From assembly GCA_015143295.1 (NCBI GenBank), contig CM026552.1, positions 60,878,944-60,942,943 on the forward strand: a stretch of DNA of 64,000 bases, read 5' to 3'. The translations under genes and the position numbers were made by a program. Positions 1-9,216 of this stretch are shown piece by piece (position 1 is the first letter of the stretch; every line of letters begins with the position of its first letter). Source of the DNA: Tetracentron sinense (lineage: Eukaryota > Streptophyta > Magnoliopsida > Trochodendrales > Trochodendraceae). The notes beneath the pieces are model-generated. The model did not search any database. It was not told where the DNA came from and saw only the letters and a program-made list of their open reading frames with translations.

Positions 1-63
1 CTTTAAAGGTAAAATGGCAACGAAAGTGTCATGCAATAAATGTGAAAAGGTCCGGGGCTCTAC
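1..63 (-). repeat. Tip of an inverted Ty3/gypsy LTR
   Basis: Read on the minus strand, the segment starts TGTAGAGCCCCGGACC and runs out of the window after 63 bases. It resembles the outer end of the solo LTR at 42885-45465 (minus-strand start TGTAGAGCCCCAGAC), including the ATGACACTTTCGT block. It abuts the gag zinc-knuckle sequence of element A, so it is probably the start of an LTR inserted, in opposite orientation, into the gag of A. Its other end and its target duplication lie outside the window. Confidence 0.75.
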
Positions 64-297
64 AGGGTGGTTGTTTCCATTATGGTGAGCAAGGCCACGT
101 GATCAGGGATTGCCCAAGGAGGCAGTTGTAGGCCACGACTTAGGGAGTCAGACCTCCACTTAGGCAGAGTTCGCAACAAGGGTCTTCACAGACTTCTAAG
201 CCTCCACGGCCCACCCAACCACCTCGCCAGGCGAATCAGGGTCAATTTTTCGCCATGACCGAGCAGGATGCACATGCATCAGATGATGTTGTGCAAG
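64..297 (+). pseudogene. Element A gag remnant with zinc knuckle
   Basis: The frame reads a CCHC-like knuckle, CFHYGEQGHVIRDC, in which the second cysteine is replaced by tyrosine, followed by the basic PRRQL tail. A TAG stop follows at about 130. Downstream comes a Ser/Pro/Gln-rich linker and the end DDVVQ, matching the gag end of T1. The capsid part is missing because an inverted LTR occupies positions 1-63. Confidence 0.8.
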
Positions 298-434
298 GTA
301 CGCTCAAGTCTAGTTGTTCAAGTTTGTGAAATGTTGATTGTATGTGATGTATATACATGCTTGTACAAACATGTTACCTACATAATATATGTGACTTGTG
401 AAATTTATTGACGTAAGTTAGTTTAAATATTCAG
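298..434 (+). other. Putative intron between gag and protease of element A
   Basis: The 137-nt stretch starts GTACGC after CAAG and ends TTCAG before GCGCC. Without it the codons run DDVVQ-G-ALFISECLARVL in frame into the protease. T1 has a GT..AG stretch of 134 nt at the same position (18091-18224). Two diverged elements sharing both borders supports a real intron. RNA evidence would be needed to prove splicing. Confidence 0.6.
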
Positions 435-3400
435 GCGCCTTGTTCATTAGCGAGTGTTTAGCCCGAGTGTTGATTAACACTGGATCATCAAATTCTTTTA
501 TCTTGCCAAGCTTTGCCAAGGGCTTTGCCTTAGAGCTGAGTCAATTGCCCCAGGTGTTGTCTATTCTGACTCCGCTCGGCAAGACAGTTGATGCAGACAA
601 AGTGTATCGGGGTTGTATCGTGCAAGTTAAGCAACATGAGTTGCTAGTCGATCTGATCATCCTTGAGTTCCAAGACTTGGACTTTGATGTCATCCTCGGG
701 ATGGATTGGCTCTCCACTCATCATGGGCATGTAGCGTGCTTTGAAAAGATGGTGGACTTTAGGCCAACAGGTGTGAAGCTATTTCACTTCCGAGGGATAC
801 GGAGGAGAGACATCGCTTGCTTTGCAGCCCTTAGTCTCTCGAGTTTGGAGGTGCGAGACTCCTCAATCATTCCAGTGGTGAGTGAGTACCTAGACGTGTT
901 TCCAGAGGTGTTACTAAGATTGCCTCCTGATCAAGAGATAGAGTTCGCTATTGAGCTTACTCTTGGTACTGCTCCAATTTCTAGGGCTCTATACAAGATG
1001 CCCCTATGAAGCTTAAGGAGTTGAAGGAGCAGTTGGAGGAATTGCAGGCCCTTGGCTTCATCCAGCCGAGTGTTTCATCATGGGGAGCTCCTGTGCTCTT
1101 CGTGAAGAAGAAGGATGAGTTGATGCGGATGTACATTGACTACAGGCAGCTAAACAAGGTCACGATCAAGAATCGTTATCCATTGCCTCGGATAGACGAT
1201 CTGTTTGACCAACTTAAGGGAGCGAAGTTCTTCTCGAAGATTGACCTTTGATCTGGATATCATCAGTTGAAGATCAAGGCTGAAGATGTTCCCAAGACTG
1301 CCTTTAGGACTCAGTATGGGCACTACAAGTTCCTGGTCATGCCTTTTGGTCTGACGAATGCGCCGATTGCTTTCATGGATTTGATGAACCAGGTATTCAG
1401 ATCATCTCTTGATCGATGTGTGATCGTGTTCATCAATGATATCCTTGTGTATTCCAAGACACAGGATGATCATACGAGAGATCTCTGCCTTGCATTGCAG
1501 ACTCTTTGAGAGCATAGCCTGTATGCTAAGTTGAGCAAGTGCGAGTTTTGGTTAGAGAAGGTGGCATTCCTTGGCCATGTGGTATCTGCTGAGGGTATCT
1601 CAGTCGACTCTGTGAAGATAGATGCAGTGATGAACTGGGAGAGGCCGAAGAGTGTTATCGAGATTCGTAGTTTTTTCGGCCTGACAGGGTACTATAGGAG
1701 GTTTGTGGAAGGATTCTCTAGCTTAGCAACTCCGCTTACCTACCTTATAAGGAAGAACGCTAAGTTTACTTGGAGCGAGAAGTGCGAGGCAAGCTTCATG
1801 GAGTTGAAGAAGAGGGTTACTACAGCCCCTGTTCTCACAGTCCCATCTGGGAGTGGTGGTTTTGTAGTTTACAATGATGCTTCATTGATCGGTCTAGGAT
1901 GTGTTCTGATGTAGCACGGGAAGGTCATTGCATATGCTTCACGACAGTTGAAGGACCATGAGAAGAACTATCCTACGCATGATCTAGAGCTTGCTGCAGT
2001 GGTCTTTTCGCTGAAGATTTGGCATCACTACCTATATGGGGAGCAGTTCAATGTGTTTACGGACCACAAGAGCTTAAGGTACTTGTTTTCCCAGAAGGAG
2101 TTGAATCTAAGGCAGCATAGATGGTTGGAGTTTCTGAAGGATTATGACTGCACTATCCAATACCACCCGGGTAAGGCGAATGTGGTAGCAAACGCTCTTA
2201 GCAGGAAGCCTCCTTGACACTTAGCTTACATGATGGTTCACGAGTGGAAGATGTTGGAGGTAATGGCAAACCTCGATACTAGCTTTAGTGTTCCTACTTT
2301 TGGGCCAGTCATGGCTAATCTTGCAGTCAAGCCTTATATCCTGGTTCGGATTAAGGAGTTGTAGAGTTCGGATACAGAGTTGCTTGCTTACCGAGACAAG
2401 TCAGTTAGTAGTGACAGTCAGGAGTTTGCTTTGAATGGTGATGGAGCCATCACGTTCAAAGGCAGGTTGTATGTTCCCACCGATGAGGTGTTAAGGAATG
2501 AGATCTTGGATGAGGCTCATTGATCCAAGTACACGGTGCACCTGGAGGTACTAAGATGTACCAGAATCTCAAGAGACACTACTGGTGGCAAAACATGAAG
2601 AGGGAAGTTGCGGAGTATGTTTCTAAATGTTTGGTGTGCCAATAGGTGAAGACCGAGCATCAGAGACAAGCAGGTCTTTTACAGTCCCTCCCTATTCCGG
2701 AATGGAAATGGGAGAATATCTCGATGGATTTCATAGTTGGTTTGCCAAGAACGGCAAAGGGCTCTGATGCTATATAGGTTGTCGTAGATCGATTGACAAA
2801 GTCTGCACATTTCCTACCCTATCGAACTACATACAATATGAGCCAGCTTTTAGCCTTGTACACCAAGGAGGTGCTTCGGCTGCACGGTGTACCAGTTACC
2901 ATTGTCTCTGATCAGGACCCGAGGTTTACTTTCAGGTTCTGGAAGGATTTTCAGAGTGCTATAGGTTCTCGGTTAGATTTCAGCACCGCCTTTCATCCTC
3001 AGACTGATGGGCAGACCGAGAGGATGAACCAGGTGATAGAGGACATGCTCAGAGCTTGCATGTTAGACTTCCAGGGTAGTTAGGAGGATCATTTGCCATT
3101 GGTTAAGTTCTCCTACAATAATAGTTACTAGGCGAGCATCCAGATGGAACCTTTCGAGGCCTTGTATGAGCGAAGTTGCCGGTCTCCTCTCTACTGGGAC
3201 AAAGTTGGAGAGAAAATGGTTCTGGGTCCTGAGTTGATTGAGAAGACTGCCGAGATAGTCAGGGTCATTTGAGAGAGGTTAAAGACTGCCCAGGATAGGC
3301 AAAAGAGCTATGCAGGCACTCGCCGCAAAGACTTGGAATTCCAGGTTAGGGATCAAGTCTTTGTGAAGATTTCTCCGAGTCGAGGAATTATAAAATTTGG

Positions 3401-3750
3401 CAAAAGGGGGAAGCTCAGCCCGAGGTATCTTGGACCTTTTGAGGTGATCACACGTGTTGGAGAGGTCGCTTACAGAGTGGCTTTACCTCCTCACATGGCG
3501 GCGATCCATAACGTTTTTCATGTTTCCATGCTCAGGAAATATGTTTCGGACCCCTCACATGTCATTGATCTTGATCCTGTAGAAATTTGAGTGGAACAAT
3601 CGACTCAGATATTGGATTTTCAAGATCAAGTCTTACGCAACAAGACTATTCTACTTGTCCTTGTGAAGTGGCAGCATCAGTCCAAGGAAGAGGCTACATG
3701 GGAGTGTGAGGTCGAAGTAAGGGAAAAGTACCCTCACTTGTTGTTATAGT
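435..3750 (+). pseudogene. Element A pol: PR-RT-RNase H-INT-chromodomain, broken
   Basis: Homology to the T1 polyprotein can be followed from protease to chromodomain. The protease motif is INTGSSNSF, with N for the catalytic Asp of DTG. Reverse transcriptase spans about 1000-1600 and has FINDILVYS in place of FIDDILVYS, a changed catalytic Asp. RNase H keeps [18 protein letters not shown] and TDHKSLRYL (about 1890-2215). The integrase core keeps VSDQDPRF and [13 protein letters not shown] (about 2790-3080). The tail has the [19 protein letters not shown] block and the chromodomain-like KTILLVLVKWQH. In-frame stops include those near 1008, 1249, 1509, 1912, 2215, 2362, 3081 and 3588. The element cannot make an active enzyme. 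Confidence 0.9.
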
Positions 3751-3825
3751 TTCTTTTGTGAGAATCCATGTATTTTGTTCCTTGGTATGTTTTTGTATCA
3801 TCCTAATTTCGAGGATGAAATTTCT

Positions 3826-3840
3826 GTAAGGGGGGGAGGA
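3826..3840 (+). promoter_or_regulatory. Polypurine tract of element A
   Basis: The run AAGGGGGGGAGGA lies directly before the TGTAG start of the LTR at 3841. It is the plus-strand primer site for reverse transcription and closely matches that of T1 at 21637-21648. Confidence 0.85.
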
Positions 3841-4350
3841 TGTAGAGCCCTGGAATTTAGGTTCACTGTTCATGTGAATAGTGTTGTGAATAGTGCCATC
3901 AAGGCCTAAAGCCTTAATGACATTATGGATTCATGTTTTATAATGAAATGAGGTTTTGAATGAATCAAAATATGTATTAAAAGTGTTTTTGGGGGTTAGG
4001 GATAAATGAAAAATGAGAGTATAACATACTCTAAGTGTCAAAGAAAGGAATGCCTAAACATACTCTCAACTTTAAAGAGCTCTAGAATTCTCACCGCTGA
4101 TCGGAATCTAGTGATTCTTAAAGTTTTGGAAATTTACTGAAACCCTCTTGAAGGTTCATGTTTATCACTTTTTCATATTTTGAATCGAGGTTGGGTCAAA
4201 CGTCAGATTTCCGGAAACGCGTCTGCTGAAAATCTGGGCTGCTGAAGGCCATTTTCGGATCAGTCAGCTTCAAGGGCAATTTGGACCATGAAGACAGAAA
4301 AATTAGAAAATTTGTAAAACATGAAAGTTGTAGCCCTTTCGAAGATGACC
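3841..4350 (+). repeat. Truncated 3' LTR of element A
   Basis: Starts TGTAGAGCCCTGGAATTTAGG right after the PPT. Blocks such as GTGAATAGTG, AAGGCCTAA and the GTTGTAGCCCTTTCGAAGATGA region align with the first 700 bases of S3 at 32948. Homology stops near 4350, before the conserved AACGCAAGTTGAATC block, so the remaining roughly 2 kb of LTR is missing. Confidence 0.75.
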
Positions 4351-5299
4351 CCATTAATCTCTTTTTCTATTTATGGGCGAGCTCTTAACAAAATCAAAAA
4401 CTCAAGGAGCCAAGGTTGTGAGTTATTATCTTGTGCATCACATGGGGTCTTTGCTAGTAAATAAATAAAAATAGAAAGTGATCTCTCTGAGTTAAAGAAG
4501 AAGATCAGACGCTCTAGAGTGTCCACAAATAAATAGATAAAAACCAAGCAATAAATCGTCTCATTTATAGCATAACAAAGGCAATTCCTCAACCGGTATC
4601 AACCAAAGGGCGTAACTAAAAGGAAGTTTTAAACAACTAATAAGGTTTCTAAAACGGTTTTTTAGAGAATCATGACACACGTGATAGCCTAGGGATTCTT
4701 GTGTAGTGTAGCAGGCGTTGATGATTTTGGGTCAACCGTCATCAACCAAAGGACGTAAACAAAATAAAGTTAAGGGGTGCCATTTTAGTTCAGAAGAGCT
4801 AGAGAAGGAAGGTAAATCGTAATAAATTATAGAAGATGTAACTGTCCAAAATGACTCTACGACCACCAATAGATGAAAGACACGTTCAACCAACCTCCTA
4901 CAATCTCTCTCCAGGTTAATCGGTGTCGTTTAAACTTTAAAATTGCAAGACAACGTGCTTTGAAAGGTCCATAAAAAATGTCTCATTAAATTACTACCTG
5001 CCGCCACGTGGATCTCCAAGGTCTGTGGTTTCATTAGTAGTAATAATGAAAGGATAAAATTTAGGAAAGCAAGAGGTGGGTCTCATTATTTTGGTTAGGT
5101 GGCTTCACAAATAAATAGTATGCTTAGGTGGCTTCACAATTGAAGAGTATGCTTAGGTGGCATAAGGAGGAGAGTTTTCACTCTAGCATATAAGAGTAGT
5201 ATAGATGCTTATATATTTGCTATTCAACTGGTTATTTGTCTAACTTGTACAAGGATTTAGATAATAATTACTCCCTTTTGTAGATTAAGATCATAGCAA
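4351..5299. other. Non-coding stretch before copia element B
   Basis: No gene is recognised. There are two copies of ATCAACCAAAGG(G/A)CGTAA (near 4597 and 4741) and two to three copies of a GCTTAGGTGGCTTCACAA unit (5097-5160). From about 5205 a 75-bp segment (CTTATATATTTGCTATTCAA through TTTGTCTAACTTGT) recurs near 46827. It may be the end of the copia B 5' LTR, but a PBS complementary to initiator tRNA was not found before the gag ATG at 5300. Confidence 0.4.
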
Positions 5300-6056
5300 A
5301 TGGCAACATCTACTCCATCAATTGTACTAGTCAATGTTGTTCCCAAGTTCGAAAGACTGAACTAAAACCGTTGGGTCCAGCAGATGGAGTATTTTCTGAG
5401 GAAACTTAACATTTTGTATGTGCTTACAGAATTGTGTCCCGTCATCCCTTTAGGGGCTGGTGTGGAAAAGCAGCAGTGGAGAAAGCGACTAAGGATGTGC
5501 AGAAGTGGTACGACGACGAGTATGATTGCCGCAATCATCTCTTCAACTCACTCTCCAATGCTCTTTTCGATTAGTTTTACAAGAAGGTGGCTTCAGCAAG
5601 AGAGCTTTGGGAGTTGCTCAAGGCCATCTACATTTCCAAGGAGTCCGACACCAAGAATTTTTAGATTGCGAATTATTTGGAATTCAAGATGGTGGACAAC
5701 AAGCCAATCCTGGATCAAGTTCAAGAGTTCCAAAAGATCGCCGATGCCATTGTATCATTTGGAATGACAATGGATGAAAATTTCCATGTTAGGGCTATTG
5801 TGGCAAAGCTGCCACCATCCTGGAAGTTGTACCAAGCCAAGCTTAATTATGCACAAGAAGGAGGACATGATGCTCGAAACTCTGACGTACCATCTCAGAG
5901 TGTAAGAAGAGTCTCGGAAGCGAGACAAGGGTGAAGAGAGTTCAGCCAAGGCTCACATGGTTGTGGGCAAGATCGACAAGACGTTTGCTCCTAAGAAGGA
6001 GTTTAAGAAGAATTCAGGAAAGAAGAATTCCTCCAACATCGCTAGTAGCTCCAACA
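5300..6056 (+). pseudogene. Element B gag (UBN2-type), 5' part
   Basis: ATG at 5300 opens MATSTPSIVLVNVVPKF. After a stop the frame continues with the gag signature Q-MEYFLRKL, then YDCRNHLFNSLSNALFD, ARELWELLKAIYISKESD, and KPILDQVQEFQKIADAI (about 5690-5760). This is the capsid-like UBN2 fold that packages copia RNA. Several stops (for example near 5364, 5574, 5664) and at least one frameshift break it. Target duplication CAAAA at 6057-6061 marks where S1 split the gene. Confidence 0.8.
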
Positions 6057-6373
6057 CAAAATGTCGCTACCCAAAATACCCCTTAGGAGTTAGGGATACT
6101 TTGACGCGTGACCGCCGTATCATACCTCCCATATGATACATAAGGCACGCATAGAAACCTGCCAAAGTACACAGACATACATAGTGGAAATGATTTACAA
6201 TGTACAGCGGAAGCAAAACATAACTAACATAGTGGAAGCCAAAATACAGAACTAAATACTCCTATTACTCGGTCCAAGTTTGAACCAACAAAATACAACT
6301 GTATAAGTGTCCAACATGTGGAGTGGACAAGTCCCACTCTCACATAACAAAATATCAAGTCTATCTAAGTCCA

Positions 6374-6508
6374 TCAACAAAAGTCAAAGTCATGACGCCT
6401 ATCTAGCAGGCCATCATCCTGATAGTGGTCCATAGAAGGCTCTGGATCGTAATACTCTTCCTCTACCCAAGGCTCTGTACCGCACAAATCGAAAGGAACC
6501 CGGACACC
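6374..6508 (-). pseudogene. LTR micro-ORF (PWVEEEY type) in S1, start lost
   Basis: On the minus strand the 44-codon frame reads GVRVPFDLCGTEPWVEEEYY and then an acidic tail, ending at TGA. The core matches the micro-ORFs of T1, S3 and S5 although the DNA differs at synonymous sites. The ATG present in those copies is replaced by ATC, with a small indel next to it, so this copy probably cannot start. Function unknown. Confidence 0.55.
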
Positions 6509-6710
6509 TACCAATGATAACAAATATCGGCTGAGCGTGGAATACTCAGCGTATACAAACTACTAACAATAAAGCAATAATAGCATAGAGCATGCGAATC
6601 ATGGAGAATGAAACCCTTAAAATATGTCAAAGCGTGGAAACCGTAAAATAACACATATGATGAAGCCCGAAACCAAAACCGTGTGAGTCATGCGATAATC
6701 ATAGCTTGTG

Positions 6711-6905
6711 AGTTCTTAGAGTTCATAGAGTTCATGAAGTTCCTTAGAGTTATTCATGATCCATAGAGACATAGAGCAATACCATAGAGCAAAACCATAG
6801 AGTCAATACCATAGAGATCTTAGAGCAATTTCATTCATGATCCTTTTGAGCTTGTGAGACGATCTTAGACATTATCATGGAGTTCTTGTGAGTGTATCAT
6901 GATCC
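6711..6905 (-). repeat. Short tandem repeats in S1 (variable slot 2)
   Basis: Irregular units of about 16-20 bases (AATACCATAGAG, TTCTTAGAGTTCATAGAG) lie between the putative leader donor and acceptor of this LTR, the same place where other LTRs in the window carry unrelated tandem repeats. Confidence 0.55.
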
Positions 6906-7456
6906 TTTAGATCTTGTGAACTGATCTTAGAGATATAATAGAGTTGCTTAGAATCATTCATATAAGTCATTTATTCAAAACCCTTTTTGTAATTTGAGAA
7001 ATCCATGGAAAAACCTCGGTTCATGCGAGACATGCGAACATATGAGCATATGAGAATGATAACATGTTTTAACACCCAAAAACCCTTAGAGACATTTACA
7101 CAAACACATAGAGTGCATAATAGTGATAGCTTACATCCAAGTATAAAAATAACCTTTCATACCATAACAAATCAAGAGATATATAGTATAGAATGAGAAG
7201 AACAACATATGGTAACTAGTAGTAGCACTAGATTGGTAGTAGAGTGTATCTACCTTGATGAAATCGGTGACTTTGATTCCAAAAGCTTGGAACACGTGAA
7301 GAACTTCAAGTTCTTTGATAAGAAACACCCAAGGAAGGAAGGACTTGATCATCCTTCAAGCTTGAGCAACAACCTAGCTTCTCTCCTTCTTCTCCTCTCA
7401 AATCTCTCTAAAAATAGTACACTAAGGGTTTCTGAAACCCTAAGGCACGAACAAGC

Positions 7457-7464
7457 CTTATATA
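7457..7464 (-). promoter_or_regulatory. TATA box of solo LTR S1
   Basis: Minus-strand TATATAAG lies about 50 bases downstream of the palindrome array in the direction of transcription, a normal place for an LTR U3 promoter. Confidence 0.6.
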
Positions 7465-7509
7465 GGCAAAGGGGTAGTGGCTAAAGAATTAAAAACCCTT
7501 AATGAAGAA

Positions 7510-7710
7510 ATCTGCCTATAACCGATCGATTGGTGATACAGACCGAGCGATCGGTGGCTGACCTAGCGATCGGTGGCTGACCGAGCGATCGGTGGTTTCA
7601 ACCGAGCGATCGGTTGAAAACACCCCCTCTGAAATTTGTCCCCATACAAATTAGTTAACCAAACAATAACTACCGAGCGATCGGTAGATGACCGGTCGAT
7701 CGGTGATCCC
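7510..7710 (-). promoter_or_regulatory. Palindrome array ACCGAGCGATCGGT in S1
   Basis: At least five copies of the near-palindrome ACCGA(G/T)CGATCGGT or a slight variant sit directly upstream of the minus-strand TATA box. The same unit in T1 and S2 reads ACCGATCGCTCGGT or ACCGATCGATCGGT. This suggests a promoter-proximal binding site array. Confidence 0.6.
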
Positions 7711-7945
7711 CTATTTTGTTGCAAAACCCTATTTTCACTACTTGGATCTTCTCCAATCCCATTTCCAACACCTTTTATGCTTTAAACACACTCCTTAAGG
7801 ACATGTAGACCTATTAAATCATGCATGCCATAAATCCAAACATTTTCATTAGTATAAAACCCACAAGTGTACAAGACCACACTTGAACATTATTCACACA
7901 CTATTCACTACTTAGTGAAACAAAGATTCGGGGTTCTATACAAAA

Positions 7946-8524
7946 TCTGTTGAGTGCTACAATTATGGCAAGATGGACCACATAGTGAGAGAATGCAAGT
8001 TCAAGAAGAAGACCAAAAAGAAGTTCTTCAAGAACAAGAGAAATGACCGAAAAGATGACAAAAATGACACAACAGCCGCCATCATTACTGAAGTCTATAT
8101 GGTTAGGGATGAAGCTGAGTGGTGGATCGACATCGGTGCCAGCCGACACATCTGTGGAGACAGAAACATTTTCACATCCTACGAATTGGAGGGGGATGGA
8201 ATGAACATGTATATGGGCAACCATTCGCCCTCTAAGGTCATCGGCAAAGGAAATGTGAAACTAGAGTTCACATCTGGGAAGTCAATAATTCTCAAAGAAG
8301 TCCTACATGCACCTGACATCAGGAAGGACCTTGTATCAGGCTCTTTGCTGAGCAAGTATGGTTTCAAGATGGCCTTCGAAGCGGATAAGTACGTTCTCAC
8401 TAAGAATGGGGTTTTCTTTGGGAAAGGGTACTCTATATCTGGTATGTTCAAGTTGAACATTATTAATGAAATAAATTCTTTTTCTGCATATATTACAGAA
8501 TCGTTTGACTTATGGCATGGTAGG
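7946..8524 (+). pseudogene. Element B gag zinc knuckle, protease and INT start
   Basis: Resumes after S1 with a degenerate knuckle CYNYGKMDHIVREC (second Cys is Tyr). A Lys-rich linker follows, then the aspartic protease with WWIDIGASRHICGD (I-G-A for the usual S-G-A) and LKEVLHAPDIRKDLVSGSLL, typical of copia. The frame reaches DLWHGR, the start of the GAG-pre-integrase domain, where a LINE fragment interrupts it. Confidence 0.85.
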
Positions 8525-9216
8525 TTTTTTTTTTAAGTCACTCAAAGGGAGTGGGGGGTTTGGCAGACCCCTACCTGTTTATTAATAAAAAAGAAAATGG
8601 GGGGGGGGGGGGGGACAGAAAACCTAACCCCTACAAAGACACAAAAAAGGGGGGACATAAAACCGAAACCCGTAAAAAGACACAAAAGGATAAGGGGAAT
8701 TAAAAACCCTCAACCCTATACAACACCACAAACTCAACAAAGACAAAATAGAAACCAAATTAAGTCAATCTAATATTTCTGAGACCCACTTTATCAAGGA
8801 AAAGAAGAGCTCTTAGACGAGGAGGGCTTTCCTAACTAGGGAGAATCAAACATGAATTATGATGATCACAACCGTAATTTGCTAGAAATTTTGTTATCTG
8901 ATTAGCTTCCCTGAAAATGTGAGCAGTAGAGGAACATATACTCTTGACTTTGTTAATTTTTTATTCCAATACCACATAGACCAAGAATGATGAAAAATAC
9001 CATTCCAGGCATCCGCAATAGCTTTAGAGTCAGATTCTACCTCGATCTGCATAAACCCAAAAGATTGGAAAAAGCATAATACCATCGAGAAGGGCTCTAG
9101 TCTCAGTAACATAACTGGAGCAGTGACCATAAAATGCATAAAAGCAGGCTACCATCTCTCTTTGATGATTATGAATAATACCTCCGCCACCTGCTACACC
9201 AGGGTTACCACTAGTA
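8525..9216 (-). mobile_element. LINE fragment with RNase H domain, minus strand
   Basis: Minus-strand frames read LKFTSGNPGVAGGGGIIHNHQ, then a shifted VESDSKAIADAWNGI. These are RNase H signatures of plant L1-type LINEs that carry an RNase H at the end of ORF2. A T-run at about 8525-8536 on the plus strand would be the 3' poly(A) tail. The element is 5'-truncated. It sits inside the GAG-pre-integrase part of copia B, which resumes near 9217 with NFKKIKTMTNLGLIS. A clear target duplication was not found. Confidence 0.75.
8599..8614. repeat. Homopolymer run of 16 G
   Basis: An uninterrupted G-run lies in the 3' part of the LINE fragment. Runs of this length are prone to sequencing and replication error, so its exact length is uncertain. 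Confidence 0.9.

Larger units (their letters stand above)
64..4350 (+). mobile_element. Element A: decayed Tekay-type Ty3/gypsy element, 3' part
   Basis: Order seen on the plus strand: gag zinc knuckle, putative intron, protease, reverse transcriptase, RNase H, integrase, chromodomain-like tail, polypurine tract, then the start of a 3' LTR at 3841. The 5' LTR, PBS and most of gag are absent. The LTR is cut off near 4350. Its first 500 bases resemble solo LTR S3 (32948), so A belongs to or near that family. The coding part carries many stops and is clearly dead. Confidence 0.9.
6062..7940 (-). repeat. S1: Ty3/gypsy solo LTR, minus strand
   Basis: The 1,879-bp stretch has plus-strand start TGTCGCTACCC and end GGGGTTCTATA, so on the minus strand it runs T(A/G)TAGAACCCC..GGGTAGCGACA. 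It is flanked by CAAAA on both sides (6057-6061 and 7941-7945). No internal region is present, so it is a solo LTR left by LTR-LTR recombination. It has a minus-strand TATATAAG at 7457-7464, an upstream array of ACCGAGCGATCGGT palindromes (7510-7710) and the conserved PWVEEEY frame. The start base TG has mutated to TA. Confidence 0.92.
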
